The notes under the pieces are model-generated. The model saw only the letters and a program-made list of their open reading frames with translations. It had not been told where the DNA came from and ran no database searches. A stretch of DNA of 40,092 nt from Lachnospiraceae bacterium (GTDB taxonomy: Bacteria; Bacillota; Clostridia; Lachnospirales; Lachnospiraceae): the NCBI GenBank assembly GCA_014804655.1, contig JAAUZK010000012.1, forward strand, positions 1 to 40,092, in the 5' to 3' direction. This document shows, piece after piece, positions 17,197-25,533 of this stretch. Both the position numbers and the translations under genes were made by a program. Positions within the stretch are counted from its first letter, which is position 1. Each line of letters begins with the position of its first letter.

Positions 17197-17370
17197 TCAT
17201 ACTTTTTGTAACTTTTGTTCCTGTATTCTCCTATGAACTTCCAGACCACGGCTATTGTAATAATCCATACGCTCCTGCGGTGTCATATCTTTTGTCCGAT
17301 AATAATTGTATTCCCTTAATTTATGGATGTCCTCAATAGTAAAACTCGGACTTAAAACCGGTTTATCCAT
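17197..17370 (-). CDS. Small 57-residue protein paired with the PIN-domain gene
   Basis: The ORF opens MDKPVLSPSFTIEDIHKLRE and ends in a basic, helical tail (HRRIQEQKLQKV). Its ATG lies two bases after the PIN-gene stop, so the two are co-translated. A small charged protein coupled to a PIN-domain ribonuclease suggests a toxin-antitoxin role, possibly as antitoxin. It has no recognisable DNA-binding fold, and here it lies downstream, whereas PIN antitoxins usually precede their toxin. The assignment is inferred from context only. Confidence 0.6.
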   Translation of the reverse strand: MDKPVLSPSFTIEDIHKLREYNYYRTKDMTPQERMDYYNSRGLEVHRRIQEQKLQKV

Positions 17371-17372
17371 AA

Positions 17373-17849
17373 TCATTCCTCACTTTCCAACAATACAGAC
17401 GGGTTTAAAATCTCAATCGGTTTGTGCCCTTTCAGGTTGGTAATTGCACGTACACCCCTAATCGTCTTAATATTTACAATATGCTTAAAATTCCATGATA
17501 CAATACAATCACATTCATTGATGATGGCTACTCCGATATGCTGACAGTCGTCATAGCTTTTCTTTGTCAGTATACCCATTTCAATAATCTGTGTAGCTAT
17601 TTCTGACACATCATTGTCAACGCGGAGTAATGTATAATCAATCTGCTTCAAATAATCATAGAGTCGTCCCCGTTTTGGTTCCGGGCAATCATCAATCTCT
17701 TCAAGCGTTACCGTAGACAAATACACATCATATCTTCCGGTACGAAACATTTCCCACAGCTGTCTGGTATCTGCCATTTTTTCAGGAACATCTTCTTGAA
17801 TCAGATGACTAATAACCGATGTATCCAGATAAACTTTTAATTTCTTCAC
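17373..17849 (-). CDS. PIN-domain protein, possible ribonuclease toxin
   Basis: A 158-residue single-domain PIN protein. The acidic residues expected for metal binding are visible: Asp in VYLDTSV near the N-terminus, Glu in TLEEIDDC, Asp in KSYDDCQHIGVAI and a later DCIVSWNFKHI block. Such proteins cleave RNA in many toxin-antitoxin systems. The likely start is GTG at 17849 with GGGAG 8 bases before it; an upstream TTG overlaps the site. A promoter at 17885-17913 fits. The partner at 17197-17370 follows after two bases. Some solitary PIN proteins are not toxins, so this role is only probable. Confidence 0.75.
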   Translation of the reverse strand: MKKLKVYLDTSVISHLIQEDVPEKMADTRQLWEMFRTGRYDVYLSTVTLEEIDDCPEPKRGRLYDYLKQIDYTLLRVDNDVSEIATQIIEMGILTKKSYDDCQHIGVAIINECDCIVSWNFKHIVNIKTIRGVRAITNLKGHKPIEILNPSVLLESEE

Positions 17850-17884
17850 ATTATCAACTCCCAATAAATCTTCTCTTTAGTTAG

Positions 17885-17913
17885 AGTATACAAAAAAAAC
17901 GATATATAAACAA
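17885..17913 (-). promoter_or_regulatory. Promoter of the PIN-domain operon
   Basis: Minus-strand TTGTTT (17908-17913) and TATACT (17885-17890) with a 17-base spacer that includes eight T. It is 36 bases before the GTG start. Confidence 0.5.
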
Positions 17914-18006
17914 CGAGAAATATTAGAAAAAGTTCCTCCAGACATACTGAAAGAACTCTTCATCAAATCTTTATAATGAGTGCCAAAAGACAATCTCTCT
18001 CATATC

Positions 18007-18717
18007 CTAATTCGCCAACCCCATCACTTCATCCACCGGCAGCGCCAGCACTACCCCGTGCGCGTCTGTTCCCAGTCCGCACACACTCGTAATTGCCGCC
18101 ATCGTCTCGCTTTTCTTATCCCGCGGAACCACGATCATGACGAAATCCTGCTCTTCCTGCATGGAGATGCCGAAGTGATGACTTACCTGCCCAGAACTGC
18201 GCCGACGTCCCTTCATAACCGTACCGCCCTTTGCCCCTGCATTTCTGGCAGCGTCTACCACATCATCGCTGTAACCGCTCGCTACGGAAACCCATATTAC
18301 GGCATATTCTGATTTCTCCTTCATCTCTCTCTCATCTCCTTTCAGCGCCTCTTTCATCTCATCCTGCGCCGCGTCATTTAGTACTTGTAAAACATGGCTC
18401 TGACATCCGTTCACCGGAACAGTAATTGCAATGCCGCCCCCTCTGTGCCGGAAAGAAAGCTGTCTGTTCATCGTCTCAAACAACGGCTGCACCTGTGATT
18501 TAGATACCAATGCTCCCGTAAGAAGTCTTGTAGTGCCCCGCAGTCCGAAAATATCCATCATTTCCGACGGTGCCGTTCCCTTCCCCCTGAACTGAAAACA
18601 CAGGGGAACGTTCATGGAATCGAGAACCTCCTCTAACTTTTTCTGATCCTCCTCCCGCGTAATCGTAATGACCAGCCGCGGAGTCACTTGCAGATTTCTT
18701 TGATCTGTCATATTCAC
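18007..18717 (-). CDS. Tandem PII-like regulatory protein coupled to the DUF1538 gene
   Basis: A 236-residue protein with two ferredoxin-like PII-type halves. The first is about residues 10-105, and the second about 130-230 is the clearer one (DDVVDAARNAGAKGGTVMKG, then FGI and QEEQDFVMIVVP). PII proteins bind nucleotides and dock onto transporters or enzymes to control them. The gene overlaps the DUF1538 stop in GTGA, so coupled translation is expected; an ATG six bases further in is an alternative start. I infer that it gates the DUF1538 membrane protein in response to a small molecule. The canonical T-loop and tyrosine are not evident, so it is not a classical GlnB. Confidence 0.75.
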   Translation of the reverse strand: MNMTDQRNLQVTPRLVITITREEDQKKLEEVLDSMNVPLCFQFRGKGTAPSEMMDIFGLRGTTRLLTGALVSKSQVQPLFETMNRQLSFRHRGGGIAITVPVNGCQSHVLQVLNDAAQDEMKEALKGDEREMKEKSEYAVIWVSVASGYSDDVVDAARNAGAKGGTVMKGRRRSSGQVSHHFGISMQEEQDFVMIVVPRDKKSETMAAITSVCGLGTDAHGVVLALPVDEVMGLAN

Positions 18718-20288
18718 GCTTCCTCCAAATCAACTACTGTATCTTCCAAATCAATAATGATGTCATCTAAATCAACAATGGTATCCTCCAAGTCGATAAC
18801 CACATCCCCCGGAAGCGCCTGTTCCGGTCGGCTGACCACTCTGCTCCTGCGCGCATATACCATGCCCATCACCTGTATTGCAATTAACGGAGCCAACGCA
18901 ACTAACGCTACGACACCGAACGCGTCCGTGACTACATTACCACCCAAAGCCGTACATGCTCCCATCGCCAACGGCAGCAGAAATGTCGAAGTCATCGGTC
19001 CGCTGGCTACACCACCGGAGTCAAATGCGATACCGACAAAAACCGGCGGCACAAGTCTGCTTAGGACAAGCGCCAGCACATATCCCGGAATAATGATCCA
19101 GTAGATACTGATACCGGTCAAAACCCTTGTCATGGAAAGAGCCACCGCACACGCCACACCGATGGACATGGAAGCATTCATCATCTTATAAGACACCATG
19201 CCGCCGGTAATCTCTTCTACCTGCTCATTGAGCACCCTTACGGCCGGCTCCGCCTTTACAATATAATATCCTATCACAATTCCGACAGGAACTAAAGCCC
19301 ATTTAAACACACCGCCGGCAAGACCCTCGCCAAGCAGACTTCCCACCGGAGCAAACCCGATATTGACGCCGGTAAGAAACAGAATCAGTCCGATTACAGT
19401 ATACCCAAATCCCACGGCCATTCTCTGTACCTGACGTTTACGATAGCTGCGTGCGACAATTTGAAAAATAAGGAACACGCCGACCACAGGCAAAATGCTG
19501 CGCAGCACTTCTTTGGCATAATCGGGAACCGATTTCACAAATTCCCTGACTACGTCCTGAGTCGTTACCAGGCTCGGTATCTGCACCGCCGTATATACCG
19601 CCTCCGTGGGGTGATAGAATATCCCCAGAAACAGAACCATCAGGATCGGACCTATACTGCACAGTGCGATCAGACCGAAGCTGTCATTACTGCTGTCCTT
19701 ATCGCTTCGCGCGGCAGAAAGACCCACACCGAGCGCCATGATAAACGGCACGGTCATCGGTCCCGTCGTGACACCGCCCGCGTCAAATGCAACCGCAATA
19801 AATTCCGACGGCGTAAAGAAAGACAATATAAACATAAATATGTACAATCCCGCAAGAAGCAATGGAAGACTTATCCGGAACAGAATACGCAGAAGCGCAA
19901 CCACGGTAAAAACGCCCACTCCGGCTGCCACTGTCCAGATCAGCACCATGTTCGGTATCGCCGCCACCTGATTCGCCAGCACCTGAAGATCCGGCTCCGA
20001 GATTGTAATAATTGCTCCCATCAGGAAACAAATCAAAGCCATCATCAGAACACTTTTAAATTTCACCAGCTTACCGCCGACACCCTGCCCCAATGGTGTC
20101 ATCGCCATTTCCGCGCCCAACTGGAAAAATCCCATGCCTACAATCAGCAGGACTGCGCCCGTGAGGAACAGCACCAGCGTACTGATTTCCATCGGCACTA
20201 ATGTGATACTCAGAACCAGCACGATCATCGTAATCGGAAGCACGCTTGAAAGGGATTCTCTGATTTTCTCTTTTAACTTTTCATTCAT
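18714..20288 (-). CDS. DUF1538-family membrane protein, two-repeat putative transporter
   Basis: A 524-residue polytopic protein with about 12 or more hydrophobic segments in two homologous halves. Each half carries the same signature: AFDAGGVTTGPMT near residue 170 and AFDSGGVASGPMT near 420. That internal duplication with a Gly-rich re-entrant-like motif is typical of secondary transporters, but the family's substrate is unknown. A soluble acidic tail of four heptad copies ends the protein. It is followed by the PII-like gene with a 4-base overlap. GGGAGA lies about 14 bases before the ATG, a longer gap than usual. The upstream spacer to 20624 holds a repeat element and a terminator. Confidence 0.82.
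   Translation of the reverse strand: MNEKLKEKIRESLSSVLPITMIVLVLSITLVPMEISTLVLFLTGAVLLIVGMGFFQLGAEMAMTPLGQGVGGKLVKFKSVLMMALICFLMGAIITISEPDLQVLANQVAAIPNMVLIWTVAAGVGVFTVVALLRILFRISLPLLLAGLYIFMFILSFFTPSEFIAVAFDAGGVTTGPMTVPFIMALGVGLSAARSDKDSSNDSFGLIALCSIGPILMVLFLGIFYHPTEAVYTAVQIPSLVTTQDVVREFVKSVPDYAKEVLRSILPVVGVFLIFQIVARSYRKRQVQRMAVGFGYTVIGLILFLTGVNIGFAPVGSLLGEGLAGGVFKWALVPVGIVIGYYIVKAEPAVRVLNEQVEEITGGMVSYKMMNASMSIGVACAVALSMTRVLTGISIYWIIIPGYVLALVLSRLVPPVFVGIAFDSGGVASGPMTSTFLLPLAMGACTALGGNVVTDAFGVVALVALAPLIAIQVMGMVYARRSRVVSRPEQALPGDVVIDLEDTIVDLDDIIIDLEDTVVDLEEA
18717..18800 (-). repeat. Four 21-base tandem repeats encoding an acidic C-terminal tail
   Basis: The last 28 residues of the DUF1538 protein read as four heptads, VIDLEDT, IVDLDDI, IIDLEDT and VVDLEEA. 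The DNA units are diverged 21-mers. The alternation of hydrophobic and acidic residues could form a strand or a docking tail for the PII-like partner. Confidence 0.8.
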
Positions 20289-20445
20289 ATAACCGAAACT
20301 TTCTCCCTTCCATAGAATCTATATAAATTATCTTATCGTAAAGCTGACATCCTGGGAACGAAAAACGCGTCAAGAATTTGCTAAGATCTGCCGGCCCTGC
20401 ACGCAAATCTGCCGGCCTATTTATAAGATATGCTGCCCACAAAAT

Positions 20446-20526
20446 AAAAAAAAGTAAATCGCTTCGCGATTAACTTTGCGAGATTTGCTTTGCGAACTCG
20501 TGCAGGAACATAGGAATTTCCTATAG
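20446..20526 (-). repeat. Dispersed intergenic element, copy A, ending in a terminator hairpin
   Basis: Read on the minus strand it opens CTATAGGAAATTCCTAT (a 7-base inverted repeat). It continues with a CACGAGTTCG block and an AAATCTCGCAA block, and ends with hairpin AATCGC-GAA-GCGATT (20457-20471) and a run of eight T. Copy B at 28285-28365 has the same order of blocks. It lies between the 38-residue gene and DUF1538. The wider gene-free stretch 20289-20624 also holds two copies of ATCTGCCGGCC near 20386 and 20408. Confidence 0.6.
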
Positions 20527-20536
20527 TATAAAAGAA

Positions 20537-20573
20537 GGACAGGGAAAATCGCTTTATTTTCTCTGTCCTTTTT
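20537..20573. terminator. Strong hairpin terminator after the 38-residue gene
   Basis: A 13-base stem with one G-T mismatch (20537-20549 with 20556-20568) around CGCTTT. It has five T on the plus side and CTTCTTTT on the minus side, so it can stop transcription both ways. Confidence 0.75.
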
Positions 20574-20624
20574 CTCATTGATTATATCATTGCTCACCAA
20601 AAAGAATTTATTCCGTCGTACTAT

Positions 20625-20741
20625 TTACTCATCTTCCCCAATATCCTGTGAAGCCGCTATCGCGGAAACAACCGAAGATACTACCGCAATTACAACGGGA
20701 ATAATCACAACAACCAGACCGCCTGCCAATAATAAAAACAT
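20625..20741 (-). CDS. 38-residue membrane microprotein
   Basis: An ATG at 20741 with AGGAGG 6 bases before it opens a 38-codon frame. It starts with a hydrophobic stretch (FLLLAGGLVVVIIPVVIAVV), continues with small residues and ends in an acidic tail SQDIGEDE. One membrane helix with an acidic cytoplasmic or external tail is predicted. It has its own promoter (20835-20863), a leader hairpin (20761-20780) and a terminator (20537-20573), which together argue that it is a real gene. It resembles no family I know. It could regulate the adjacent ABC exporter or the DUF1538 transporter, but that is speculation. Confidence 0.6.
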   Translation of the reverse strand: MFLLLAGGLVVVIIPVVIAVVSSVVSAIAASQDIGEDE

Positions 20742-20760
20742 ACTCTACCTCCTGTACGCC

Positions 20761-20780
20761 GATATCTGCCGCCAGATATC
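20761..20780. promoter_or_regulatory. Perfect inverted repeat in the leader of the microprotein gene
   Basis: GATATCTG and CAGATATC arms of 8 bases around a GCCG/CGGC loop. It lies between the promoter and the AGGAGG, ending about 8 bases from that site. It could be an operator or an RNA hairpin affecting translation. Confidence 0.55.
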
Positions 20781-20834
20781 CTTTGTAACATAATTGATTT
20801 ATATAAAATATACCTTAATCTCTGCCTGATATTT

Positions 20835-20863
20835 ATTTTACACGCAAAGTCTCCGGATTGCAA
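20835..20863 (-). promoter_or_regulatory. Promoter of the 38-residue microprotein gene
   Basis: Minus-strand TTGCAA (20858-20863) and TAAAAT (20835-20840) with a 17-base spacer, about 95 bases before the ATG. Confidence 0.55.
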
Positions 20864-20902
20864 CCGGTTTGTTAAAACACTCTGTCTCTTTCGGAACGTC
20901 CC

Positions 20903-23900
20903 TTACTCAATCGACTTAAGCGACTCCGCCATATTGATTTTCTCCAACTTAAAGAACATGATTCCGTTCACAAACATCGCAAAGACAAATGTGAGCAGAA
21001 AACTCAATCCGTAGCTGAGCGGACTGATAGAATTCTTGAAAGATATCATATCGATATTAATGTTATACATAATAAACCAGTGAAGCAGTTTGCCCAGCGC
21101 CAGCCCAACCGCGGCTCCCAATCCCGTCAGAATAAGGTTCTCCCGAAAAACATAATCCGCCGTCTCTTTCGCATAGAATCCCAGCACCTTGATCGTAGCG
21201 ATCTCACGAATCCGCTCCGTGATATTAATATTCGTCAAATTGTAAAGCACAATAAAGGCGAGACAGCCCGCGCAGAGAATAATCAGCGCAACAATATAAT
21301 CCATACTCTGCATCATGGTGGAAATCCTGTCTCTCATGTCCTGTACAACAGAGACGGCGAGCACATTGTCACTGTCCGCCACCCGCGCGGCTGCGGCATG
21401 GAGATCCGTGCCCTCCGTAACGATCGCATACGCGCTCTTGTATTCCGGCTCTGCACCGATCTGATCCTGATATGTCTCCTGATTCATATAAATATAATTA
21501 TAGACAAAATTCTCACACAGCCCAGCAATTTTCACCCGAATCCGATTCATGTCATTATCCCGAATGACAACCTCATCTCCGACCCCGATTCCCAAATTCT
21601 TGGCTGCTTTAGCCGTTATAACAGCTTCCCCTTTGGCGGGATAGGGTATTGCCTCCTCCTGTTCGGTATGCAGCTCTATAAACTCCTTCATTTCCTCCGC
21701 ATTTTCCGGAATCACCATATACAGAGATTTCGTCTTCTCTCCGAAATCTATATCCGCACTTTCTTCATAGCGGTATGCAATTTTAGTAAAGATATCTGCC
21801 GTCTGTTCTGTAAATGAGGTCATTTCCGCCTGCGTCAGCGCCTCGTCATAGGTAATCCCGATATCGTAAATCTGGATCTCCCCATACTGATAATCTGCAA
21901 TGTTCGCCACGGAATCCCTGATACCAAAACCGGCCACAAGAAGCGCGGCGCACCCGCTGATTCCGAGTATCATCATGATAAATCTCTTCTTATATCTCAC
22001 CAGATTTCTGACGGAAACCTTGTGCAGGAATTTAAGTCTTTTCCAGATAAAAGTGACCTTCTCCAGAAAAATGCGCTTGCCATTCTTCGGTGCCTTCGGA
22101 CGAATCAGATTCGCCGGCACGCTATAAAGCTCGTATCGGCAGGAAAAAAATGCCGCACCCACAGAGCACAAAACCGCCGCCAGAACCGAAAAGAATGCCA
22201 GCCAGCCGTTAAAGAGATAGGTAATCTCCCCCAGATCGTACATAATCTTGTATCCTTCCCATATTGTCTTGGGAAAAAGCCACGTGCCGCCGACAAGTCC
22301 CGTCAGCGCACCGATAATAGCAGCGCTTCCGGCATAAAACATATATTTCGTCATGATCACGGCATTACCGTAACCGAGCGCTTTCAAAACACCGATCTGC
22401 GTCCGCTGCTCCTCCACCATCCTGTTCATGGTCGTCATGCAGATCAGTGCCGCAACCAAGAAGAAAAAAACCGGGAAGATATTGGCGACAGCCGCAACAA
22501 TACTGGAATCGCTGTCAAAACATGCATATCCGATATTCGTTTCTCTCGTCAGAACATAATAGTCCGGCTGCTCAATATCCGCAAGCTCCGCACGGGCATC
22601 ATCGATTTTCTCCTGCGCTTCCGCAATCTCTTCCTCAAATTCCTTTTTTGCATCTTCGTATTCCGCTTTTCCCTCTTCTAAGTCCTCCCGCGCCTGTAGC
22701 AATTCCTCCTCGCCCTCAGCCAGTTCCGCCTCCTGTGAGATCAGTTCGGCTTCCGCCGCCGAAAGCTGCTCTCTGCCTGACTCTATCTGCGCTCTGCCCT
22801 CCGCAAGCTGTGCCACGTATGCCTGCATCTGCGCTCCACCTGCCACGAACTGTCCACCGCCTGCTTGCATCTCTGCTCCGTCTGCTGCAAACTGCCCGCC
22901 TGCCGCTTGCACCTCTGTTCCGCCTGCTGCGAACTGCGCCCCAGTACCGTACTGTCCCGATGCCATCATCGCCTCCATGGCTGCAAGCTGCTCCTCCTGC
23001 TCGTCCAGCACCGCTCTCTGCTCCTTTATTGTATCCCGCGCCTGCGCGATCTGCTCTTTTCCGTCGGCAATCTCCTGCTCATGCTCCTCAATCTCGGCTT
23101 CTCCGTCCAGAATCTCCTGCCATGCTTTATCCAGCTCTTCCTCTGCTTCCGCACTTTTATCATCCAGTTCGTTCTGCGCGTCGTCGATCTTCTCCTGCGC
23201 TTCATCAATCAGGTCCTGATATCTCTCATCAACAACCTCCTCCGTCTTCTGCTCAACCCCATCCTGCACGGCATCGATATAATCCTCGTACTCATCCGTA
23301 TAGACATCATATTTTTCATTTAAAGTAACATACACTTCCGTCAGATACTCACTGTCGAAAGCCGCCATCGGCACATAGGCAAAAGCCTCCACCCTGCCCT
23401 CGCCGATCGAAGTCGTACCACGCTCAAAATTCATATAATATGGAGACCTCGCAATACCGACCACTGTGTAAGTACGATTCCGAAACATGTCCAACGTATC
23501 CTCGTCGTTATCATCCGTCACGGTAAACGCCGAGCCGAGCATCTCAATTGAATACTTCGCCGCATCCAGAACACACTCATTCTCCGCCTGCGGCATACGC
23601 CCCGCCGTCAGTTCAATCTTATTGATTTTCTCCGGCAATGCATGTATCTTGTAAACCGCCTCGTTTTCCCCACCGATCGCACACAGTGCATCCAGCGAAA
23701 TCGTTCCCTCTATATCCGCCACTTCATCCATGTGCGACAATTTCTCCACATCATCATCAGTGAAACCAATCGTTGACAACAGACGGAAATCAAAAAAATT
23801 CTGCTCCCGCAAATAAGCATTCTGCGTAGTAATCATTGCCGGCTTTGTGATTTTTAATCCTGCAAAAAGTCCGACACCCAGCATGACGATCGCCAAAATT

Positions 23901-23965
23901 GCCAAATACCTTCCGAAACTTGCCTTTATTTCCCTAATTGTCGTCTTAACCATTCCACTGCTCAT
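20903..23965 (-). CDS. FtsX/MacB-type ABC transporter permease with long coiled coil
   Basis: A 1020-residue permease. It has a first membrane segment at about 19-40 and an outside domain to about 215. A long Glu/Gln/Ala-rich coiled coil follows at about 215-470, interrupted by a Gly/Ala/Gln-rich tandem repeat. Next come an FtsX module at about 490-620 (MVEEQRTQIGVLKALGYG), another membrane segment near 665-685 with a second outside domain, and a closing FtsX module at about 890-1010 (ITERIREIATIKVLGFY). GAGGAG is 8 bases before the ATG. The ATPase gene lies 54 bases upstream, so together they form one complex. The function is probably export or lipoprotein/envelope work; the substrate is unknown. 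Confidence 0.85.
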   Translation of the reverse strand: MSSGMVKTTIREIKASFGRYLAILAIVMLGVGLFAGLKITKPAMITTQNAYLREQNFFDFRLLSTIGFTDDDVEKLSHMDEVADIEGTISLDALCAIGGENEAVYKIHALPEKINKIELTAGRMPQAENECVLDAAKYSIEMLGSAFTVTDDNDEDTLDMFRNRTYTVVGIARSPYYMNFERGTTSIGEGRVEAFAYVPMAAFDSEYLTEVYVTLNEKYDVYTDEYEDYIDAVQDGVEQKTEEVVDERYQDLIDEAQEKIDDAQNELDDKSAEAEEELDKAWQEILDGEAEIEEHEQEIADGKEQIAQARDTIKEQRAVLDEQEEQLAAMEAMMASGQYGTGAQFAAGGTEVQAAGGQFAADGAEMQAGGGQFVAGGAQMQAYVAQLAEGRAQIESGREQLSAAEAELISQEAELAEGEEELLQAREDLEEGKAEYEDAKKEFEEEIAEAQEKIDDARAELADIEQPDYYVLTRETNIGYACFDSDSSIVAAVANIFPVFFFLVAALICMTTMNRMVEEQRTQIGVLKALGYGNAVIMTKYMFYAGSAAIIGALTGLVGGTWLFPKTIWEGYKIMYDLGEITYLFNGWLAFFSVLAAVLCSVGAAFFSCRYELYSVPANLIRPKAPKNGKRIFLEKVTFIWKRLKFLHKVSVRNLVRYKKRFIMMILGISGCAALLVAGFGIRDSVANIADYQYGEIQIYDIGITYDEALTQAEMTSFTEQTADIFTKIAYRYEESADIDFGEKTKSLYMVIPENAEEMKEFIELHTEQEEAIPYPAKGEAVITAKAAKNLGIGVGDEVVIRDNDMNRIRVKIAGLCENFVYNYIYMNQETYQDQIGAEPEYKSAYAIVTEGTDLHAAAARVADSDNVLAVSVVQDMRDRISTMMQSMDYIVALIILCAGCLAFIVLYNLTNINITERIREIATIKVLGFYAKETADYVFRENLILTGLGAAVGLALGKLLHWFIMYNINIDMISFKNSISPLSYGLSFLLTFVFAMFVNGIMFFKLEKINMAESLKSIE
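22821..22946 (-). repeat. About three 42-base tandem repeats within the permease coiled coil
   Basis: Near-identical 42-base units encode 14-residue repeats of the type GQFAADGAEMQAGG, GQFVAGGAQMQAYV and AQFAAGGTEVQAAG; a fourth, more diverged unit adjoins. Array length could vary between strains by slippage without breaking the frame. Confidence 0.75.
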
Positions 23966-24019
23966 CCGTCCGACTCCTCACATATTGATACGGCACATCT
24001 TCATGTTTTATTGCGCAAA

Positions 24020-24766
24020 TTACCACTCAATCTCCTCTACCGGCACAATATGCTCATTCATCTCCATCTTCTGAACCGTTCCGCTCTTCACCGCGATGAC
24101 CCTGTCCGCCATCGCCGTCAAAGCCTGATTGTGCGTGATGACCACCACCGTCATGCCCTCTCTGCGGCACGTATCCTGCAGCAGCTTCAACACTGCCTTA
24201 CCCGTATTATAATCCAGCGCACCGGTCGGTTCGTCACAGAGCAACAGCTTCGGATTCTTCGCCAGTGCCCTCGCGATCGCCACCCTCTGCTGCTCTCCGC
24301 CGGAAAGCTGTGCCGGGAAGTTATTCGCCCGTTCCTTTAATCCTACCATCTCCAGAACCGTCATCGCATCCATCGGGTCCTTACAGATCTGCGCCGCCAG
24401 TTCCACATTTTCCAGTGCCGTCAGATTCTGCACCAAATTATAGAACTGAAATACGAAACCAATATCGTGCCGCCTATAAGTAGTCAGTTTCTTCTTGTTA
24501 TATGCAGAGATCTCCGCGCCGTCCAGCATGACTTGTCCGGAAGTAAGGCTGTCCATTCCACCCAGAATATTCAAGATAGTCGTCTTGCCCGCACCCGATG
24601 CACCTACGATGACGCAGAATTCCCCCTGCTCAATTGTAAAATTAACATCTTTAAGCGCCTCTATATCTACCTCGCCCATATGGTATGTTTTACTGACTTT
24701 TTTAAATTCTACGAATGCACCCATCCTCTCGTCTGATCCTTTCTGTAAATCCGCGCTGATATTCAT
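24020..24766 (-). CDS. ABC transporter ATP-binding protein (MacB/LolD type)
   Basis: A 248-residue ATPase with all motifs intact: Walker [10 protein letters not shown] near 55, Q-loop VFQFYN near 107, signature LSGGEQQR near 158, Walker [13 protein letters not shown] near 180 and the switch histidine in VVVITHN. It drives the FtsX-type permease encoded 54 bases downstream. Family proteins usually begin near [15 protein letters not shown], 14 codons inside the ORF; neither that ATG (24724) nor the upstream one (24766) has an ideally placed ribosome site, so the start is uncertain. Motif positions above count from 24766. Confidence 0.88.
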   Translation of the reverse strand: MNISADLQKGSDERMGAFVEFKKVSKTYHMGEVDIEALKDVNFTIEQGEFCVIVGASGAGKTTILNILGGMDSLTSGQVMLDGAEISAYNKKKLTTYRRHDIGFVFQFYNLVQNLTALENVELAAQICKDPMDAMTVLEMVGLKERANNFPAQLSGGEQQRVAIARALAKNPKLLLCDEPTGALDYNTGKAVLKLLQDTCRREGMTVVVITHNQALTAMADRVIAVKSGTVQKMEMNEHIVPVEEIEW

Positions 24767-24819
24767 TCCATAAACTGCTCTTTCCTGTGAAAAGTTGTTC
24801 CTTCAATTTCTTTCTTAGA

Positions 24820-24828
24820 ATTTTATCA
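24820..24828 (-). promoter_or_regulatory. Candidate extended -10 promoter of the ABC exporter
   Basis: Minus-strand TGATAAAAT fits an extended -10 (TG, one base, TAAAAT). No good -35 is visible at the right distance. It lies 54 bases before the upstream start codon. Confidence 0.35.
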
Positions 24829-24904
24829 TAGGAACTCTCCCGCCGAAACTGTTTAAATGTGAAAAAAGTGTAAAAAGTTAGCAATCATCACTTCAAATGG
24901 TGGT

Positions 24905-25265
24905 TTATTATTAGCCCTAAAAGGGCTGTTTGCGTGCTCGCCTGAAAAGCGGCTACCGCAAGCGTTGTTACTGGTCTCCTATAAAGAGGTACTTCTGTTT
25001 TCTTCTTTCCTTGACTCTTCTGACTGCTCCATCTATGATCTCTACATCCTTATGCCTGCACAATACTGAGATGATTTCCCTTACATCATTTCTTAACTTT
25101 CCATACAATACCTTCTTACAATACTTTGGGATGAATACTATATGATACTGGCATTCCCAGCGTACATGTGATAAACTTTGATTGTCCATATGGATCGCCT
25201 CCTTTGTTTGGAGATTGGCCTGCGATACCTTTCTCATTCTAACATAGGAGGCCTTCTTGTGTTAT
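24905..25265 (-). mobile_element. Internally deleted IS200/IS605-family element
   Basis: The element keeps a start region with tnpA and a right-end hairpin AGCCC/GGGCT (24913-24917 with 24923-24927) of the type used by these single-strand transposons. A smaller GCC/GGC structure lies next to it. The transposase is cut short, and most of its coding sequence and any tnpB are missing. Both ends may still be mobilisable by a full copy elsewhere. Boundaries are approximate. Outside it, 24767-24904 carries the ABC promoter region and 25266-25533 the promoter of the GGDEF gene; no other gene is seen. Confidence 0.6.
24968..25189 (-). pseudogene. tnpA: Truncated IS200-type TnpA transposase
   Basis: From the ATG at 25189 (AAAGGAGG 8 bases before it) the protein opens MDNQSLSHVRWECQYHIVFI, a strong match to TnpA. 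It carries the usual VLYGKLRNDVREIIS and VEIIDGAV blocks. After that point, about residue 54, the expected HVH catalytic motif and tyrosine helix are missing. They are replaced by an unrelated basic tail (RRVKERRKQKYLFIGDQ) and a stop at about half the normal 140-150 residues. It cannot be an active transposase. Confidence 0.8.
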
Positions 25266-25459
25266 CCTACATGCTCCTGCCTACTCCATTATCCCCACTC
25301 CCAATACACAGTAAATATAAAAACGGGTAGCTAATTTATTATAAATTATTTTGTTACAATACTTTAAGTGTCCATTTTCATGGAGATGTTACGTTTTGAA
25401 TAACACACTTTGTTTATTGGAACCTTTGGTTGTAATTTGAAATCTACGTAGAGTTATAT

Positions 25460-25488
25460 TGTTTTTTCCGATATTCTCCCTTATACTT
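25460..25488 (+). promoter_or_regulatory. Promoter of the LacI-sensor/GGDEF gene
   Basis: TTGTTT (25460-25465) and TATACT (25483-25488) with a 17-base spacer, 45 bases before the ATG. Confidence 0.5.
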
Positions 25489-25533
25489 ATTATTAAGAGA
25501 AAATATTGATCATCATTGTTTCGGAGGATAGAT

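Noticed and set aside
18007..18717. Classical GlnB/GlnK nitrogen regulator
   Set aside because: It has two PII-like halves, no clear T-loop tyrosine, and a DUF1538 partner instead of an ammonium transporter.
20385..20418. Two copies of ATCTGCCGGCC as a regulatory repeat
   Set aside because: Only two short direct copies without dyad placement near a promoter; too little to support a function.
22821..22946. CRISPR-like repeats
   Set aside because: Units are directly contiguous, in frame and without spacers; they encode 14-residue protein repeats.
22447..23328. Pro/Arg-rich open frames opposite the ABC permease
   Set aside because: They are the complement of the coiled-coil coding sequence, whose Glu/Gln/Ala codons give open antisense frames.
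24968..25237. Functional 89-residue IS200 transposase
   Set aside because: The HVH motif and catalytic tyrosine region are missing, and the first 16 codons lie upstream of the ribosome site.
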